Below are positions 1-9,312 of a stretch of DNA of 64,000 nt, piece after piece. The position numbers were made by a program, and so were the translations under genes. The notes below the pieces were generated by a model. The model was not told the DNA's origin, did not search any database, and saw only the letters and a list, made by a program, of their open reading frames with translations. Each line of letters begins with the position of its first letter. Position 1 is the stretch's first letter. The stretch is from Firmicutes bacterium AF25-13AC (GTDB taxonomy: Bacteria > Bacillota > Clostridia > Lachnospirales > Lachnospiraceae): NCBI GenBank assembly GCA_003478935.1, contig QUFP01000006.1, positions 1-64,000 of the forward strand. Direction: 5' to 3'.

Positions 1-585
1 ATTTACAAAAAAATAAACTATTATAGGTATTAAAACAATATAGGAAGATATATTATCAAAAGATTGCAGTGTATTCCCTTTTTCTGCAAGGCGCTGTAAA
101 CGTTGAAATTTTTTAATTAATTCTGCACCCAATAATTCAGGTTTATCTTCTTTATATAATAATACAGACGTTTTATTTATCTTTTTCAAATGTTTAACAG
201 GCCCCATCATAATAAAGCTTTTATCTCTAGCAAATTTTTGATTTATGCAAACTATTATTTTTTGTTCAAGTTTACTATTTTGGATAAATGCACCTAATTC
301 CACTGCTGATCCCATACTTTCGCATATAATACAAACCACATCAGAATTATCTGCCAAAAGATTTTCATATTCTAACAGATCTGTCTTTTTATCTCGATTT
401 AGCATATCCATAAATAAATCTTCTGGATACAAAACTTGAAGTTCTTTTGCTTCTAGTAAACTTCGTATTTTATTTCTAATATTCTTTTTATCAGCACCAC
501 CACATAAAAAGACAAAAAAGTAGCGACTGAATGTTTTAACAAAAGACATCATTAAATATCTTTCATATATACTTAAAATATTCAA
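1..585 (-). CDS. Retron Ec86/St85-like effector (NDT-like), 3' end outside window
   Basis: The open frame runs from a TTG at 585, preceded by AAAGGAG six bases upstream, to the left edge (195 codons, no stop), so the C-terminus is missing. The translation has the landmarks of the nucleoside-deoxyribosyltransferase-like effector of retron Ec86 (Eco1) and St85: FLCGG near residue 29, YPEDLF, LLEYENLLAD, ESMGSAVELGAF, then DKSFIMMGPVKHLKK. The visible end turns hydrophobic (SSYIVLIPIIVYFF), where the Ec86 protein has a similar stretch. In characterised retrons the reverse transcriptase and the msr-msd RNA restrain this enzyme until phage infection. A partner reverse transcriptase, if present, would lie left of base 1 and cannot be seen. 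Stand-alone members of the family also exist. The family match is from memory of the Ec86 effector, not a search. Confidence 0.75.
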   Translation of the reverse strand, partial: MNILSIYERYLMMSFVKTFSRYFFVFLCGGADKKNIRNKIRSLLEAKELQVLYPEDLFMDMLNRDKKTDLLEYENLLADNSDVVCIICESMGSAVELGAFIQNSKLEQKIIVCINQKFARDKSFIMMGPVKHLKKINKTSVLLYKEDKPELLGAELIKKFQRLQRLAEKGNTLQSFDNISSYIVLIPIIVYFFVN

Positions 586-640
586 AATACTCTCCTTTAA
601 AATACTTCATTGTTATTATTTTCACTTTACAGCTTAATTT

Positions 641-811
641 TTAATCATTTATCCTAACTCCCCCCTCATTCAGATCTCTCTTCAGCAATGCCATCATATT
701 AGTAATACGCACATCACTATATTCTTCATCTTCCGGAGATATTGTTCTCACAATCAAATTCTCATACAGGTATTCTAGTCCACCTCGCATATAAGAATTA
801 AACAAATTCAT
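641..811 (-). CDS. Small ORF, 56 aa, unknown; possible gene remnant
   Basis: This ATG-initiated frame starts MNLFNSYMRGGLEYLYENL and ends GGVRIND; an AAGGAAAG stretch with imperfect spacing lies upstream. The composition is that of a real acidic protein (SPEDEEYSDVRITNMM), but I do not recognise it. It sits between the retron-like effector and the HEPN-like gene, in the position where a retron non-coding RNA might otherwise be expected. It may be a complete small protein or the C-terminal remnant of a larger gene. Confidence 0.4.
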   Translation of the reverse strand: MNLFNSYMRGGLEYLYENLIVRTISPEDEEYSDVRITNMMALLKRDLNEGGVRIND

Positions 812-976
812 AAAAAAGTACCTCTGAACTTTCCTTAAAATATTCGTATACTTTCTAGTTTACTCTGATTTTTCTCGGCATACCTTATACCTCACTTTCT
901 CGAGCAGTAAAGGAACTATCCAACGCAGCTTTCTTTTTACTTCAATAGCAGTATTCTGATTTTGTATATTTGCAGC
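812..976 (-). other. Intergenic stretch with a readable gene remnant
   Basis: Reading on past the stop of the upstream HEPN-like gene, in the same frame, gives about 36 sense codons (including TAIEVKRKLRWIVPLLLEKV) before the next stop. No start codon with a ribosome binding site precedes it. It looks like a decayed C-terminus, or an extension of the upstream gene cut off by its TAA. I see no clear msr-msd fold here. Confidence 0.25.
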
Positions 977-1981
977 TTAGTTTATTTTTTCATTGTCATT
1001 CATGCTTGGAGTATTCAATTTCACTTCCTCTAATGTATTAATTATTTGTTTTACAAAGTTTACATGAATAATTGGAAGTTCATTATTAGCAGTTTTTCTT
1101 TGACTATAAAAATGATAGCGATTAATATATTTTTCATAATATCCTTCTTTAAAATCAGGAAATAGCATAAACTTTTCTACAGGTATGTTATTTTGAACTT
1201 TTATAAAAATGGTTGGAATTGCTTCCCATGTTCCATTATGTACAACTTCGTGACGTATCGACTCAATTATACGAATAGTCTCATCATGATCAAAAACAGT
1301 ATTTACTTTAAATTTGGGTAATTTTTTTCTTTCTCCAAATAAAATTTTTGAGCTTTTCAATTTGGGATAACTTTTGAAATCATCGTGCAAATAATTTATT
1401 TCAAAAACTAATTTAGTAATTAAGTCAAGAATAGAATACGCCTTTGTAAAGTATGCAGCTAGAATACTTGATGCCGAAAAGGCCTCCGGCCCTTGCATTT
1501 TCCAAATAGTATTAGCTTTATTATTTAAAATTAATTGAGTTTCCGAAAGAATAAGATAATAGTTAATTATATCAATCTCTAATCCCATCAATAAATTTTC
1601 AATTGAGTTTAACATCATTCTCAAATCTGAAAAATAAAGATGCTTATTTACAAGTTCTGCTATTATTGAATTTTTTAAGGCAAAATGTACCCTCTCTAAT
1701 TCCTTTTTTCCGCCAAAAACATCTGTTTTAAGTCCTGTATCCAAAATAACTTCTGGAACTACTTCAAGAGTTTCATAATACAAATCTTCATTGCCAAAAA
1801 TTCGTTGTATTAGCACGTCTTCAATTTCCTTAATTTTATCGTATACTTCCATAAATCGAAGTGAATCATTCAATACCCAATCACATATTTTTGCATTTTC
1901 TGTTCTCTCAAAAGCTATGCAATCTAGATCCTTGAATGATATTTCTTTCTTTATTCCTTTTTTCGTTACCATGTAATACAT
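977..1981 (-). CDS. HEPN-like protein with Rx4H motif, 334 aa
   Basis: The protein has no signal peptide and reads as a largely helical cytosolic protein. Near residue 245 it carries IRHEVVHNGTW, in which R and H are separated by four residues (Rx4H), the catalytic signature of HEPN ribonucleases, followed by the N/G often seen after it. The GGGGGGAG run lies three bases before the ATG at 1981; an in-frame ATG at 1972 is an alternative start at a longer distance. The gene lies alone on the minus strand in a defence island. An abortive-infection RNase role is inferred from the motif and the setting. Many HEPN-fold proteins are not nucleases, so the function is uncertain. Confidence 0.5.
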   Translation of the reverse strand: MYYMVTKKGIKKEISFKDLDCIAFERTENAKICDWVLNDSLRFMEVYDKIKEIEDVLIQRIFGNEDLYYETLEVVPEVILDTGLKTDVFGGKKELERVHFALKNSIIAELVNKHLYFSDLRMMLNSIENLLMGLEIDIINYYLILSETQLILNNKANTIWKMQGPEAFSASSILAAYFTKAYSILDLITKLVFEINYLHDDFKSYPKLKSSKILFGERKKLPKFKVNTVFDHDETIRIIESIRHEVVHNGTWEAIPTIFIKVQNNIPVEKFMLFPDFKEGYYEKYINRYHFYSQRKTANNELPIIHVNFVKQIINTLEEVKLNTPSMNDNEKIN

Positions 1982-2196
1982 ACACTCCCCCCTGATAAAA
2001 AATATTGTTTTAATTCACTTTTTTGGTATTTTTTTATCCACTATTATTTTCAACATCTCTACCATTAAAATCAATTTATTTCAGCCATTTATGAATATTA
2101 AAAAAACATTTCAAATGTTATAATTAGCAACTTATTTGATAAGATTTCCATCCGTTGGATTGCGCCTCCTTTGTTAGCTCCATAATCTTACTCTGT

Positions 2197-2847
2197 TTAA
2201 CTTTTATTCATCTTAACCTTTATTTTATTTTTTACATAATTCCAATCTTCATCAACAGCATTATCTTTAACTTGCCAACCAGCATATTCTCTAACTCTAT
2301 AAGTCTTCAAAACATTTTTCTCATCATAATACTGAAGAGCGATTGAATCAAACGCCATAGCTTCTGTGTCTTTGTGAGATACTTTATATAAATAAACGCA
2401 TCTTGCTCTTTTTATACTTGCTGCTTCAATGACAAACGAATATGATCCATTAGCATCGCCATAATACTGTTCTTGTTCATGCATAATCTCAGAATTTTTA
2501 TTAAATGTTGTTTGAATATGATTAATTTGAATCATCTTAGCAACAACTTTATTTTCTTTCATAAGAATCAAAGTAACATCTCTCATAATACGAGCTCTCT
2601 TAGATGTATTCTGTATTTCAAAGATTGTTGGTATGCAAAAAGACAAACCTCCTTCCGAATTATCATATATTCCCCAACCTTTTTTTCCACTATCCTTTAA
2701 GCAGTTAAACTTCATATATATGCACATTTTCCCAAACTTTTCATTTATATTTTGGATAAACATCATTGCCACACTACTTCCAATTCCGATGAATGCGCCT
2801 ATAACCAACATTATTACCTCATTCCAGTTAATAACTATTGTATTCAT
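2197..2847 (-). CDS. Unknown protein with N-terminal membrane anchor, 216 aa
   Basis: Residues 12-30 form a hydrophobic segment (MLVIGAFIGIGSSVAMMFI) followed by a soluble part of about 180 residues with mixed beta-like sequence (VTLILMKENKVVAKMIQI; YSFVIEAASIKRARCVYLY). The start at 2847 has AAAGG upstream. The layout suggests an anchored protein with a cytoplasmic domain. I do not recognise the family. Its position between the HEPN-like gene and the methyltransferase operon suggests defence or mobile-island cargo, but nothing in the sequence proves it. Confidence 0.45.
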   Translation of the reverse strand: MNTIVINWNEVIMLVIGAFIGIGSSVAMMFIQNINEKFGKMCIYMKFNCLKDSGKKGWGIYDNSEGGLSFCIPTIFEIQNTSKRARIMRDVTLILMKENKVVAKMIQINHIQTTFNKNSEIMHEQEQYYGDANGSYSFVIEAASIKRARCVYLYKVSHKDTEAMAFDSIALQYYDEKNVLKTYRVREYAGWQVKDNAVDEDWNYVKNKIKVKMNKS

Positions 2848-3004
2848 TTATAATACCTTTTTTTGTAATTCCTTTCATCCTAATTCTACTCACTTCACCA
2901 TTACCACAAATCCTACAGGTACATGACGCATCTAATACACTCTCAAAATCTCCCCTCCCTAGATTCATAAACTTCAAATATCAGAAAATCTGTCATTCTA
3001 GTGA

Positions 3005-3715
3005 TCAATTCTCTATAAGTGCTTTAATATTCCCTTGATTCAAAACATAAAAATATTTTCCATATAACTTTAATCTTTTCAGCATTTGCACATTCTTCTG
3101 TGAAGACATAACATAATATGTGCCTTCTTCTAAGCCCCAAATATCTGCTGAAAGGAAAACAATTAGTTCTGAAGCTGTCTCAAACTGATATGCTCCTTTA
3201 TCAAGTGTACTAATTGTTCCATTACATATTGATTGCATTACTGAAATACTAGTATTAACATCTTTAGAAACTATTGCTGTTGCAAATGAATCTTTAGCAG
3301 AATACGACACATTCATTTGAGACTGTATTTCAACAGCTTTCATAGGATCCATCCTCTTAATAGTTCCATATGGATGGGTATTTTTTCCTACATATGAAAT
3401 ATGTTTTTTATTATCTATCTTTAACCACTCAATGTAAGGTAAATTTGCTAAAATTGTCTCTGGTTGATTTCTACTAGTTCCAGATCCATGAAGTACCCCT
3501 TCTACATGTACTGCTGGCTTTATCATCATTTGACTCCAAATTTTTCTAAGTTCTTCAATTGGTCTACTTTTTTTCTGCCCTGCCACAGTTTTAAGGATCA
3601 AATTGTCTTTTTCTAAATCTATTTCTAGTATTTCTATTTCTGCACCTTGGCGAATACTATTTAATTTCATTCCTATCAATTTTTGTAAATCTTTTTCGAC
3701 ATCTTTAAAATTCAT
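3005..3715 (-). CDS. Unknown partner gene of the MORC-like R-M operon, 236 aa
   Basis: The start (ATG 3715) overlaps the last four bases of the helicase gene, so the two are translationally coupled and the product is probably part of the same system. The N-terminal 50 residues look helical and charged. The middle contains HGSGTSRNQPETILANLPYI and HISYVGKNTHPYGTIKRMDP, which look conserved and binding-site-like, and the C-terminus contains a TYYVMSSQKNVQML stretch. There are no membrane segments and no catalytic motif I can name. It could be a specificity, sensor or regulatory subunit. Confidence 0.5.
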   Translation of the reverse strand: MNFKDVEKDLQKLIGMKLNSIRQGAEIEILEIDLEKDNLILKTVAGQKKSRPIEELRKIWSQMMIKPAVHVEGVLHGSGTSRNQPETILANLPYIEWLKIDNKKHISYVGKNTHPYGTIKRMDPMKAVEIQSQMNVSYSAKDSFATAIVSKDVNTSISVMQSICNGTISTLDKGAYQFETASELIVFLSADIWGLEEGTYYVMSSQKNVQMLKRLKLYGKYFYVLNQGNIKALIEN

Positions 3716-5454
3716 ACTTTTCCTCCTGGTAACAAAGGTGGGAATTTTAAAACACTTGCATCTTCATCCGCTTCTTCTATTGCAACCACATCATCTAGCC
3801 ATTGACGCAGAAAAGTTTCTGCCTCTGGATCCTCACCTCCAACTTTCATAAAGGTAACTTTATTAGGAAGATCTATGCGTGTAGAAACCTTTTCATATTC
3901 TAAAAGTGAATCTTTAAGCGATAATCCTGCCGCAAACCTTCTAATATCAGAAACAAAATCAAGCACAATAACTTTATCTTTTCCTTCTGATATACGTAAT
4001 CCTCTTCCAAGCTGCTGAATAAAAATTCTTCTTGAATGTGTAACTCTTTGAAACACCAAAATATTTACATCTGGAACATCTATACCTTCATTGAAGATAT
4101 CTACTGCGCATATAACATTAATAGTTCCTTCAGAAAAATCACTAAGTATCCTACTCCTTTTATATTGAGACATGCTTTCATAATTGCCTCCTGATACTCC
4201 CGAATATATTGCCGCAGCATTACAAAATCCTAAAGAATTGATTTTATTTCTCATTATTATTGCATGTTCAACCGTTCCACAAAAAACTATTGCTCTCGGA
4301 TTAGTTTGTTCTCTCCATGTTTCCCTCAATTTATAAACAACAGAATCATCCCATTGATTTATGAACAAAGTTCTATTTATTTGTTTTGGCGTAAAACTTT
4401 TCCCTTGAATATTTTTTAATGCATCCCAGTCGATATTATCTGTAAACATACGATAATCAACATTTGCCAAGAATCCCTTTTTTAATCCTGTTACCATATC
4501 AATACTGACCCTTGGATATCCAAAATAATCTGTTAAATCAATTTCATCAGGTCTCCAAGGCGTTGCAGTTAATCCTAAGGCAAAAGTACCTCCTGGTTTT
4601 CCAGCTGACAATGCTTCAAAAACTTTATCATACATACTAGATCCAACATGATGACACTCATCAATCAGTAAAATTTTGTACTCCGGTAGCATTTTCCCTA
4701 ATTGAATGTATGACGCCACTGAATCAACACAGCCAAAGGTAAAATCTGCATTTTGTAATTGTTCCATTTTGGGACGTTCATAAGAATTCCATATCAGTGT
4801 TGTTTCCGATGGCTTTAAAAAAGGCCAAAATGCGCGTTCCAATTGATATACCAAATCATTTGTATGCGCACACACAAGAACTTGTGCCTTACAATTTTCT
4901 CTAATTCTTCTTATACTTTCAGCTGCAACGAACGTTTTTCCTAATCCCGTTGCCATTACAGCCAAAGCCTTATTTTCTCCTGAAAAAAAAGCTTTCACCA
5001 GCTCATCGATTGCTGGTTGCTGATATGATCTAGGAATCTTTGTATTAGTATAAACATCCGATAACTTTCTTGCACGTTCAACTAATTTATCAGAATCCCA
5101 CAATTGCAACGGTATTCCTGCCGCCATCAACATTTTCTGATGTTCTTTTACCGATGTTTCAAATCCACATGTCGAAACTATTACTGGTACAGATGCTGAA
5201 TATTCATATAATGCTTTTATTGTCTCTTGTACTACACTTTCTCCAACAGGTTTTTTCCAATGTTTTGCCTGAAAGAGCCATCTTCGTTTTCCTTGAGGTC
5301 CCTCTCTAGTTGCTGTAACATCAGCACCATGATCACCTGTTTGTCCAACCAATCTTACATTTGTAAATCCCTCATAAAGCAGAAGTCTACATAAATTTCT
5401 TTCAAATGCCTGCCATGTATCATCCATTATTTGGTACTGACTTTCAAAAATCAT
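3712..5454 (-). CDS. Mrr-type nuclease fused to SF2 helicase, 580 aa
   Basis: Residues 15-115 form a PD-(D/E)XK/Mrr-type nuclease domain: the acidic residue sits in GQTGDHGADV and the Q-x-K pair in FQAKHW. An SF2 helicase follows, with Walker A in MATGLGKT (about 167-174), a DECHH box (about 265), GLTATPW (motif III region), and a C-terminal RecA lobe ending in QQLGRGLR (motif VI). This is the restriction and translocation subunit of an R-M-like system. The gene overlaps the GHKL ATPase gene upstream (ATG 5454 within its end) and the unknown gene downstream, giving a tight four-gene operon. The domain calls are strong; the DNA target and the exact reaction are not visible. Confidence 0.85.
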   Translation of the reverse strand: MIFESQYQIMDDTWQAFERNLCRLLLYEGFTNVRLVGQTGDHGADVTATREGPQGKRRWLFQAKHWKKPVGESVVQETIKALYEYSASVPVIVSTCGFETSVKEHQKMLMAAGIPLQLWDSDKLVERARKLSDVYTNTKIPRSYQQPAIDELVKAFFSGENKALAVMATGLGKTFVAAESIRRIRENCKAQVLVCAHTNDLVYQLERAFWPFLKPSETTLIWNSYERPKMEQLQNADFTFGCVDSVASYIQLGKMLPEYKILLIDECHHVGSSMYDKVFEALSAGKPGGTFALGLTATPWRPDEIDLTDYFGYPRVSIDMVTGLKKGFLANVDYRMFTDNIDWDALKNIQGKSFTPKQINRTLFINQWDDSVVYKLRETWREQTNPRAIVFCGTVEHAIIMRNKINSLGFCNAAAIYSGVSGGNYESMSQYKRSRILSDFSEGTINVICAVDIFNEGIDVPDVNILVFQRVTHSRRIFIQQLGRGLRISEGKDKVIVLDFVSDIRRFAAGLSLKDSLLEYEKVSTRIDLPNKVTFMKVGGEDPEAETFLRQWLDDVVAIEEADEDASVLKFPPLLPGGKV

Positions 5455-7985
5455 TCACTCAAATCCTTTCTAAGAAATTCTGCTGACAACTTTACTCTTT
5501 CCAATGTCAATATATCTGAGTATTTATTTTCATAAAAAAGAAGCAAATCTTGGATGTAATTAGCATATTGTTTAATTATTTTTTCTCTTGCCTCAGCTAC
5601 AATATCATAACCAAGCAATTCCTCTCCACCATATGCCAAAGATGTTTTCCACACCTTTCCATCAAAAAATATATCTGGTTCTTCTTGAAATAAAGTGTAA
5701 ATAAAACTAAATGGTGTATATTTCAAATATTCTCCATTTAATTTTAGTTCTCCTATATTCGATAAATCTACTCCATTTTGAATCAATGCATTTGTTAATT
5801 GTTTTTTCTGATTAATATTTAATTCGTCAAAATAATCTGCTGCTTTGGCGCCTAAATTTTCTTGCAATCTTAGTAAAATTTCAGTTAACAAATCTTTTAC
5901 ATTTTGAAAAATAGAATCATAACTAATTTCTATACTATCCTTCCAATTCGCCCACAAAACCTTCCACGTTAAATTACTCAAATTGTGTTCAACATAATTT
6001 GACAGGTTCATTCTTTCTTGATACAAATACATCGCTATTTCCGAAGCAATTATCTGTTCTTTTGAAAGGCCACACTTTGTAAATATCGGGTGAGAAAAGT
6101 CAATAAATATTTCCAATCTTCCAATTTCTTTATATATAACTAATAGCTGTGATCCACCATTTACTGGATTAATTAATGGGTGTTTTGATGCATAAACTTG
6201 AATATTTATCGGATTACATTTTGATCCATCAGCAAGTGATATAACAAGTCCATCGCTTGACAATTCATCTACCTTATCAGAATTTAATATTAATTCTTCT
6301 TTCGATAATGGATGCTTAACTCCACGTTTGCTTCCGCATCGTTTACAAATTTCTTCTGTAGCTACATTTTTTTGTCCACAAACCATACATTTCCAAGGTT
6401 CCACGATAGTTGGAATTTGATTTTCTCCACAATATGGACAAGCCTTTGCTGAAATTGGAATCATTTTTTTACATGTAGCATTTAGACAGTTTTTACCTTT
6501 TAGAACAGCACCACAAGCACCACAAATTTCTGCTTCTTTCAAATTTTGAGCTCCGCATTCTGGGCACTCTGGTAATTCCTCGACTGGCGGTTGATCTGCT
6601 GATTCTACAAGCTTCCACCACTCATAGTCATCATAAAAGCCAGGTAACTTCTGTTTAAACTTTTCATAATATTCTTTTTCTATATCTCGGCTAATACGTT
6701 TTGCTGAACGACTATCTGGATCCCAATATCCCATATACATATCGCCTCTGCCAAACTGTCGAACACGTCGATAGCCCTGATACAATCTATAAATAGGAGA
6801 AGTATTGTCAGATGCCCCCGGTTGACTTGGTTGCAATGAACTATTTCCACGAATAAACATCATTGCTTTCTGCCATTCAATACTGCTTCTCTGAAAATCC
6901 TGTTTCAAAAAATCCACCGGGACAAAATCCAAATGAATTTCTCCAACAATTCGTCCATACTGAGAATCAATAGGATAATCCTTTATCGTATGTTTAAATT
7001 CATCAACAAATTCAAAAAACGCACTCTTTTCCCCTGTTCTTATCGCCCTTCCATTTCGAATCAAGTCAATTCCAAATTCAGTATCCGAATCAAACCGCTG
7101 GATTCCTACCCATCCTTTTACACGTTCTTCGATTGTTCTAATTCTTGTAGAACCGCAACTGGGACATTTTGCATCTTCTGTTCCTAATACTGCTGTACAT
7201 TTCCCACAACGTTTTGATGTGCCAACCACTTGATCAAATCTAATTACCGCAGGAATGTTTCCCTGCTTTCTAACAACGTACCTAGAATCATCCCACACAC
7301 AATGCTCAAATGCTTCGCAACGGCCATCATTTATTATGATCTTTATTTCACCTTTGCGAAGTATTGTAGCATACCTTCTTCCAATTTCTTCTCGAATTTT
7401 AGGCAAACCATATTGAACTAATTTCTGAATAAATCCTCTATTTGCATTTCCATCGGGCCACCAATCAGATACTTCAATAATTGTCCCATGCCCATCTTCT
7501 ACAAATGGCTGCAAATCTCCCTTACAAATTTCCTCAGCATTCAAAGAATAATCTTTGGTATTATTTATCTTAGTTAAATCAATTTCTGTTTTTATGTAGA
7601 CACTCATATCTTTCCGACTAGTCATAAAAACAGTTTTATTTCCTAATTTTCCAGTCGAAATATTAAATCCCATACCAAATAAACCTAACGTATCATATGG
7701 ATTATTTCCAGAAAATCCTGCTCTAATAGCTTTTTCTGCACTATATGCTGACATTCCAGGACCATTGTCTTGGACCCGTATAATCCCACCATTATTCATC
7801 AATTGTTTTCTTGAAGGCAAAGTTATCAGTACCATTGGATTCTCGATTAATATTCCTTGAATTTTGGCGCTATAAAATGAATCAATTGCGTTATCTATCA
7901 ATTCGCATAATGCATCTAATGGTTGCATCGGAGTATGTGTTAAGGCTAACAGCACTTTCGGATCTGGTGTAAAATCAAATTTCAT
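5451..7985 (-). CDS. GHKL (MutL/MORC-like) ATPase with zinc ribbons, 844 aa
   Basis: The N-terminal GHKL ATPase fold shows all key motifs: ALCELIDNAIDS (N-box, residues 25-36), DNGPGM (73-78) and GLFGMGFN (101-108). A CxxC...CxxC zinc ribbon lies at about 260-278, and a chain of further zinc ribbons at about 473-550 (CPECG, CGACG, CPYCG, CMVCG, CKRCG). The rest is helical and unassigned. Iyer, Abhiman and Aravind described MutL/MORC-type ATPases in bacterial R-M operons with DNA methylases and nuclease-helicases, which is the arrangement here. It probably acts as an ATP-driven DNA clamp that couples recognition to cleavage. The start overlaps nothing, and the gap to the methyltransferase gene upstream is 12 bp. 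Confidence 0.85.
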   Translation of the reverse strand: MKFDFTPDPKVLLALTHTPMQPLDALCELIDNAIDSFYSAKIQGILIENPMVLITLPSRKQLMNNGGIIRVQDNGPGMSAYSAEKAIRAGFSGNNPYDTLGLFGMGFNISTGKLGNKTVFMTSRKDMSVYIKTEIDLTKINNTKDYSLNAEEICKGDLQPFVEDGHGTIIEVSDWWPDGNANRGFIQKLVQYGLPKIREEIGRRYATILRKGEIKIIINDGRCEAFEHCVWDDSRYVVRKQGNIPAVIRFDQVVGTSKRCGKCTAVLGTEDAKCPSCGSTRIRTIEERVKGWVGIQRFDSDTEFGIDLIRNGRAIRTGEKSAFFEFVDEFKHTIKDYPIDSQYGRIVGEIHLDFVPVDFLKQDFQRSSIEWQKAMMFIRGNSSLQPSQPGASDNTSPIYRLYQGYRRVRQFGRGDMYMGYWDPDSRSAKRISRDIEKEYYEKFKQKLPGFYDDYEWWKLVESADQPPVEELPECPECGAQNLKEAEICGACGAVLKGKNCLNATCKKMIPISAKACPYCGENQIPTIVEPWKCMVCGQKNVATEEICKRCGSKRGVKHPLSKEELILNSDKVDELSSDGLVISLADGSKCNPINIQVYASKHPLINPVNGGSQLLVIYKEIGRLEIFIDFSHPIFTKCGLSKEQIIASEIAMYLYQERMNLSNYVEHNLSNLTWKVLWANWKDSIEISYDSIFQNVKDLLTEILLRLQENLGAKAADYFDELNINQKKQLTNALIQNGVDLSNIGELKLNGEYLKYTPFSFIYTLFQEEPDIFFDGKVWKTSLAYGGEELLGYDIVAEAREKIIKQYANYIQDLLLFYENKYSDILTLERVKLSAEFLRKDLSE

Positions 7986-7997
7986 CTTTTCCTCCTA

Positions 7998-9095
7998 CTA
8001 CTCAAGTAAAAAATCATAAATTGTCCGTGCTATTCCACATGACAATAAATATGGTACTCCATTTCCTATTGTTTTAAATTTATCCGTTAATGTCATATCT
8101 TTAGGAAGTTCAAATGCTTTTGGTAACGTTTGAAGAGACATTGCTTCTGCTGCTGAGATTCTTCTTTCTTTGTAAGGATGTAAATGAACTTCATTATTAC
8201 CGTAAGCCACAGTTGGAGAATAACGCCATCTATGTAATCTTTTATAAGATTTTTTACTAACATCTCCTTCTTCAATTGTCTGCATTCTTACAAGTCCACT
8301 TCTAGGTTGAAAATAATCATTTTCATTTGGATGATTAGCTACATCATTTTTTTCAAACCAATATTGTACTGTAAGTTCTTTTGGTATTCCACTTGGACAT
8401 ATTGTAACGCTATCTCTTACAAATGCATTCGTATTAGGCCAAGGAAGTTTTTTTGTTTGCTCCACAGAATACTTCTGATATTTCTCCCATGGAAATTCTT
8501 CTAAACTTTTTTTACCTATAACATTTTTTTGTACTCCAAACAGCAAAATTCTATCTCTATCTTGAGGAGCACCATATTCCAAAGCATTTGTTAATCTTTC
8601 TGTCGTTGTAAATCCAGCTTCCTGAATATTTTCTTTTAATTCTTCATAAAAAGCTCTATGTCTAGCTGTTTTCCAAAGTCCCTTAACATTTTCAAATAAA
8701 AAAAAGTCTGGTTTCATTTGAATAATTAGATTTGTATAAGAAAGCGATAATTTACCATTATCTCCCTCTCTGCCTTTATTTTTTCCTGCAATAGAAAAAT
8801 CTGGACATGGAGGGCCACCTATAAACCCAACAAGACTGCCATCTTCTCTAGCTTGTCGAATCCATTCTTCAATCTCATTCTTCTTTGACATCAAGAATTC
8901 ATTTATATCTCCCTGAAAATATCCATATATTGGTTTAGATAATCCCATTTTTTCGCGTGAATACTGATATGCATTCATAAATGCAGGATGAAATTCATTT
9001 ACAAACTGAATTTCAAAGCCATTCATTTCAAACCCCAAATCCAAAAATCCACTTCCTGAGAAAAAAGAAAATATTTTTAACTTTCGTTTTTTCAT
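7998..9095 (-). CDS. DNA (cytosine-5-)-methyltransferase, 365 aa
   Basis: The conserved C5-methylase motifs are present in order: motif I FFSGSGFLDLGFE (SAM binding), motif IV GGPPCPDFS (the catalytic Cys of PPC at about residue 97), motif VI FENVKG, motif VIII QDRDRILLFG, and motif X IGNGVPYLLS near the C-terminus. The usual PPCQ is PPCP here. The target-recognition region (about 200-300) is short. It modifies cytosines in a sequence that cannot be read from the protein. It is the first gene of the operon and presumably protects host DNA from the downstream nuclease-helicase. Confidence 0.93.
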   Translation of the reverse strand: MKKRKLKIFSFFSGSGFLDLGFEMNGFEIQFVNEFHPAFMNAYQYSREKMGLSKPIYGYFQGDINEFLMSKKNEIEEWIRQAREDGSLVGFIGGPPCPDFSIAGKNKGREGDNGKLSLSYTNLIIQMKPDFFLFENVKGLWKTARHRAFYEELKENIQEAGFTTTERLTNALEYGAPQDRDRILLFGVQKNVIGKKSLEEFPWEKYQKYSVEQTKKLPWPNTNAFVRDSVTICPSGIPKELTVQYWFEKNDVANHPNENDYFQPRSGLVRMQTIEEGDVSKKSYKRLHRWRYSPTVAYGNNEVHLHPYKERRISAAEAMSLQTLPKAFELPKDMTLTDKFKTIGNGVPYLLSCGIARTIYDFLLE

Positions 9096-9312
9096 GTGTA
9101 CTGTCTCCCTTAATATATCTTCTATCTTTTGTTTCTTTATTTTTGACGCAGAATTGAAATATACATCAAAATTTTTTTAGTTCAAAAGCGTATACCTTCC
9201 CATTCTGTCTTCATTCAGGCAGAATACTACTTTTCCTTTAACATCGACCCTAAAAAGCGCGACAACGCGACGACTTTCTAAAAATTCGACTTTTTTCTCC
9301 TATATCCCATAT

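Noticed and set aside
812..976. A retron msr-msd RNA upstream of the effector
   Set aside because: No convincing pair of inverted arms with the branching G and stem-loops could be read; the stretch looks more like a coding remnant.
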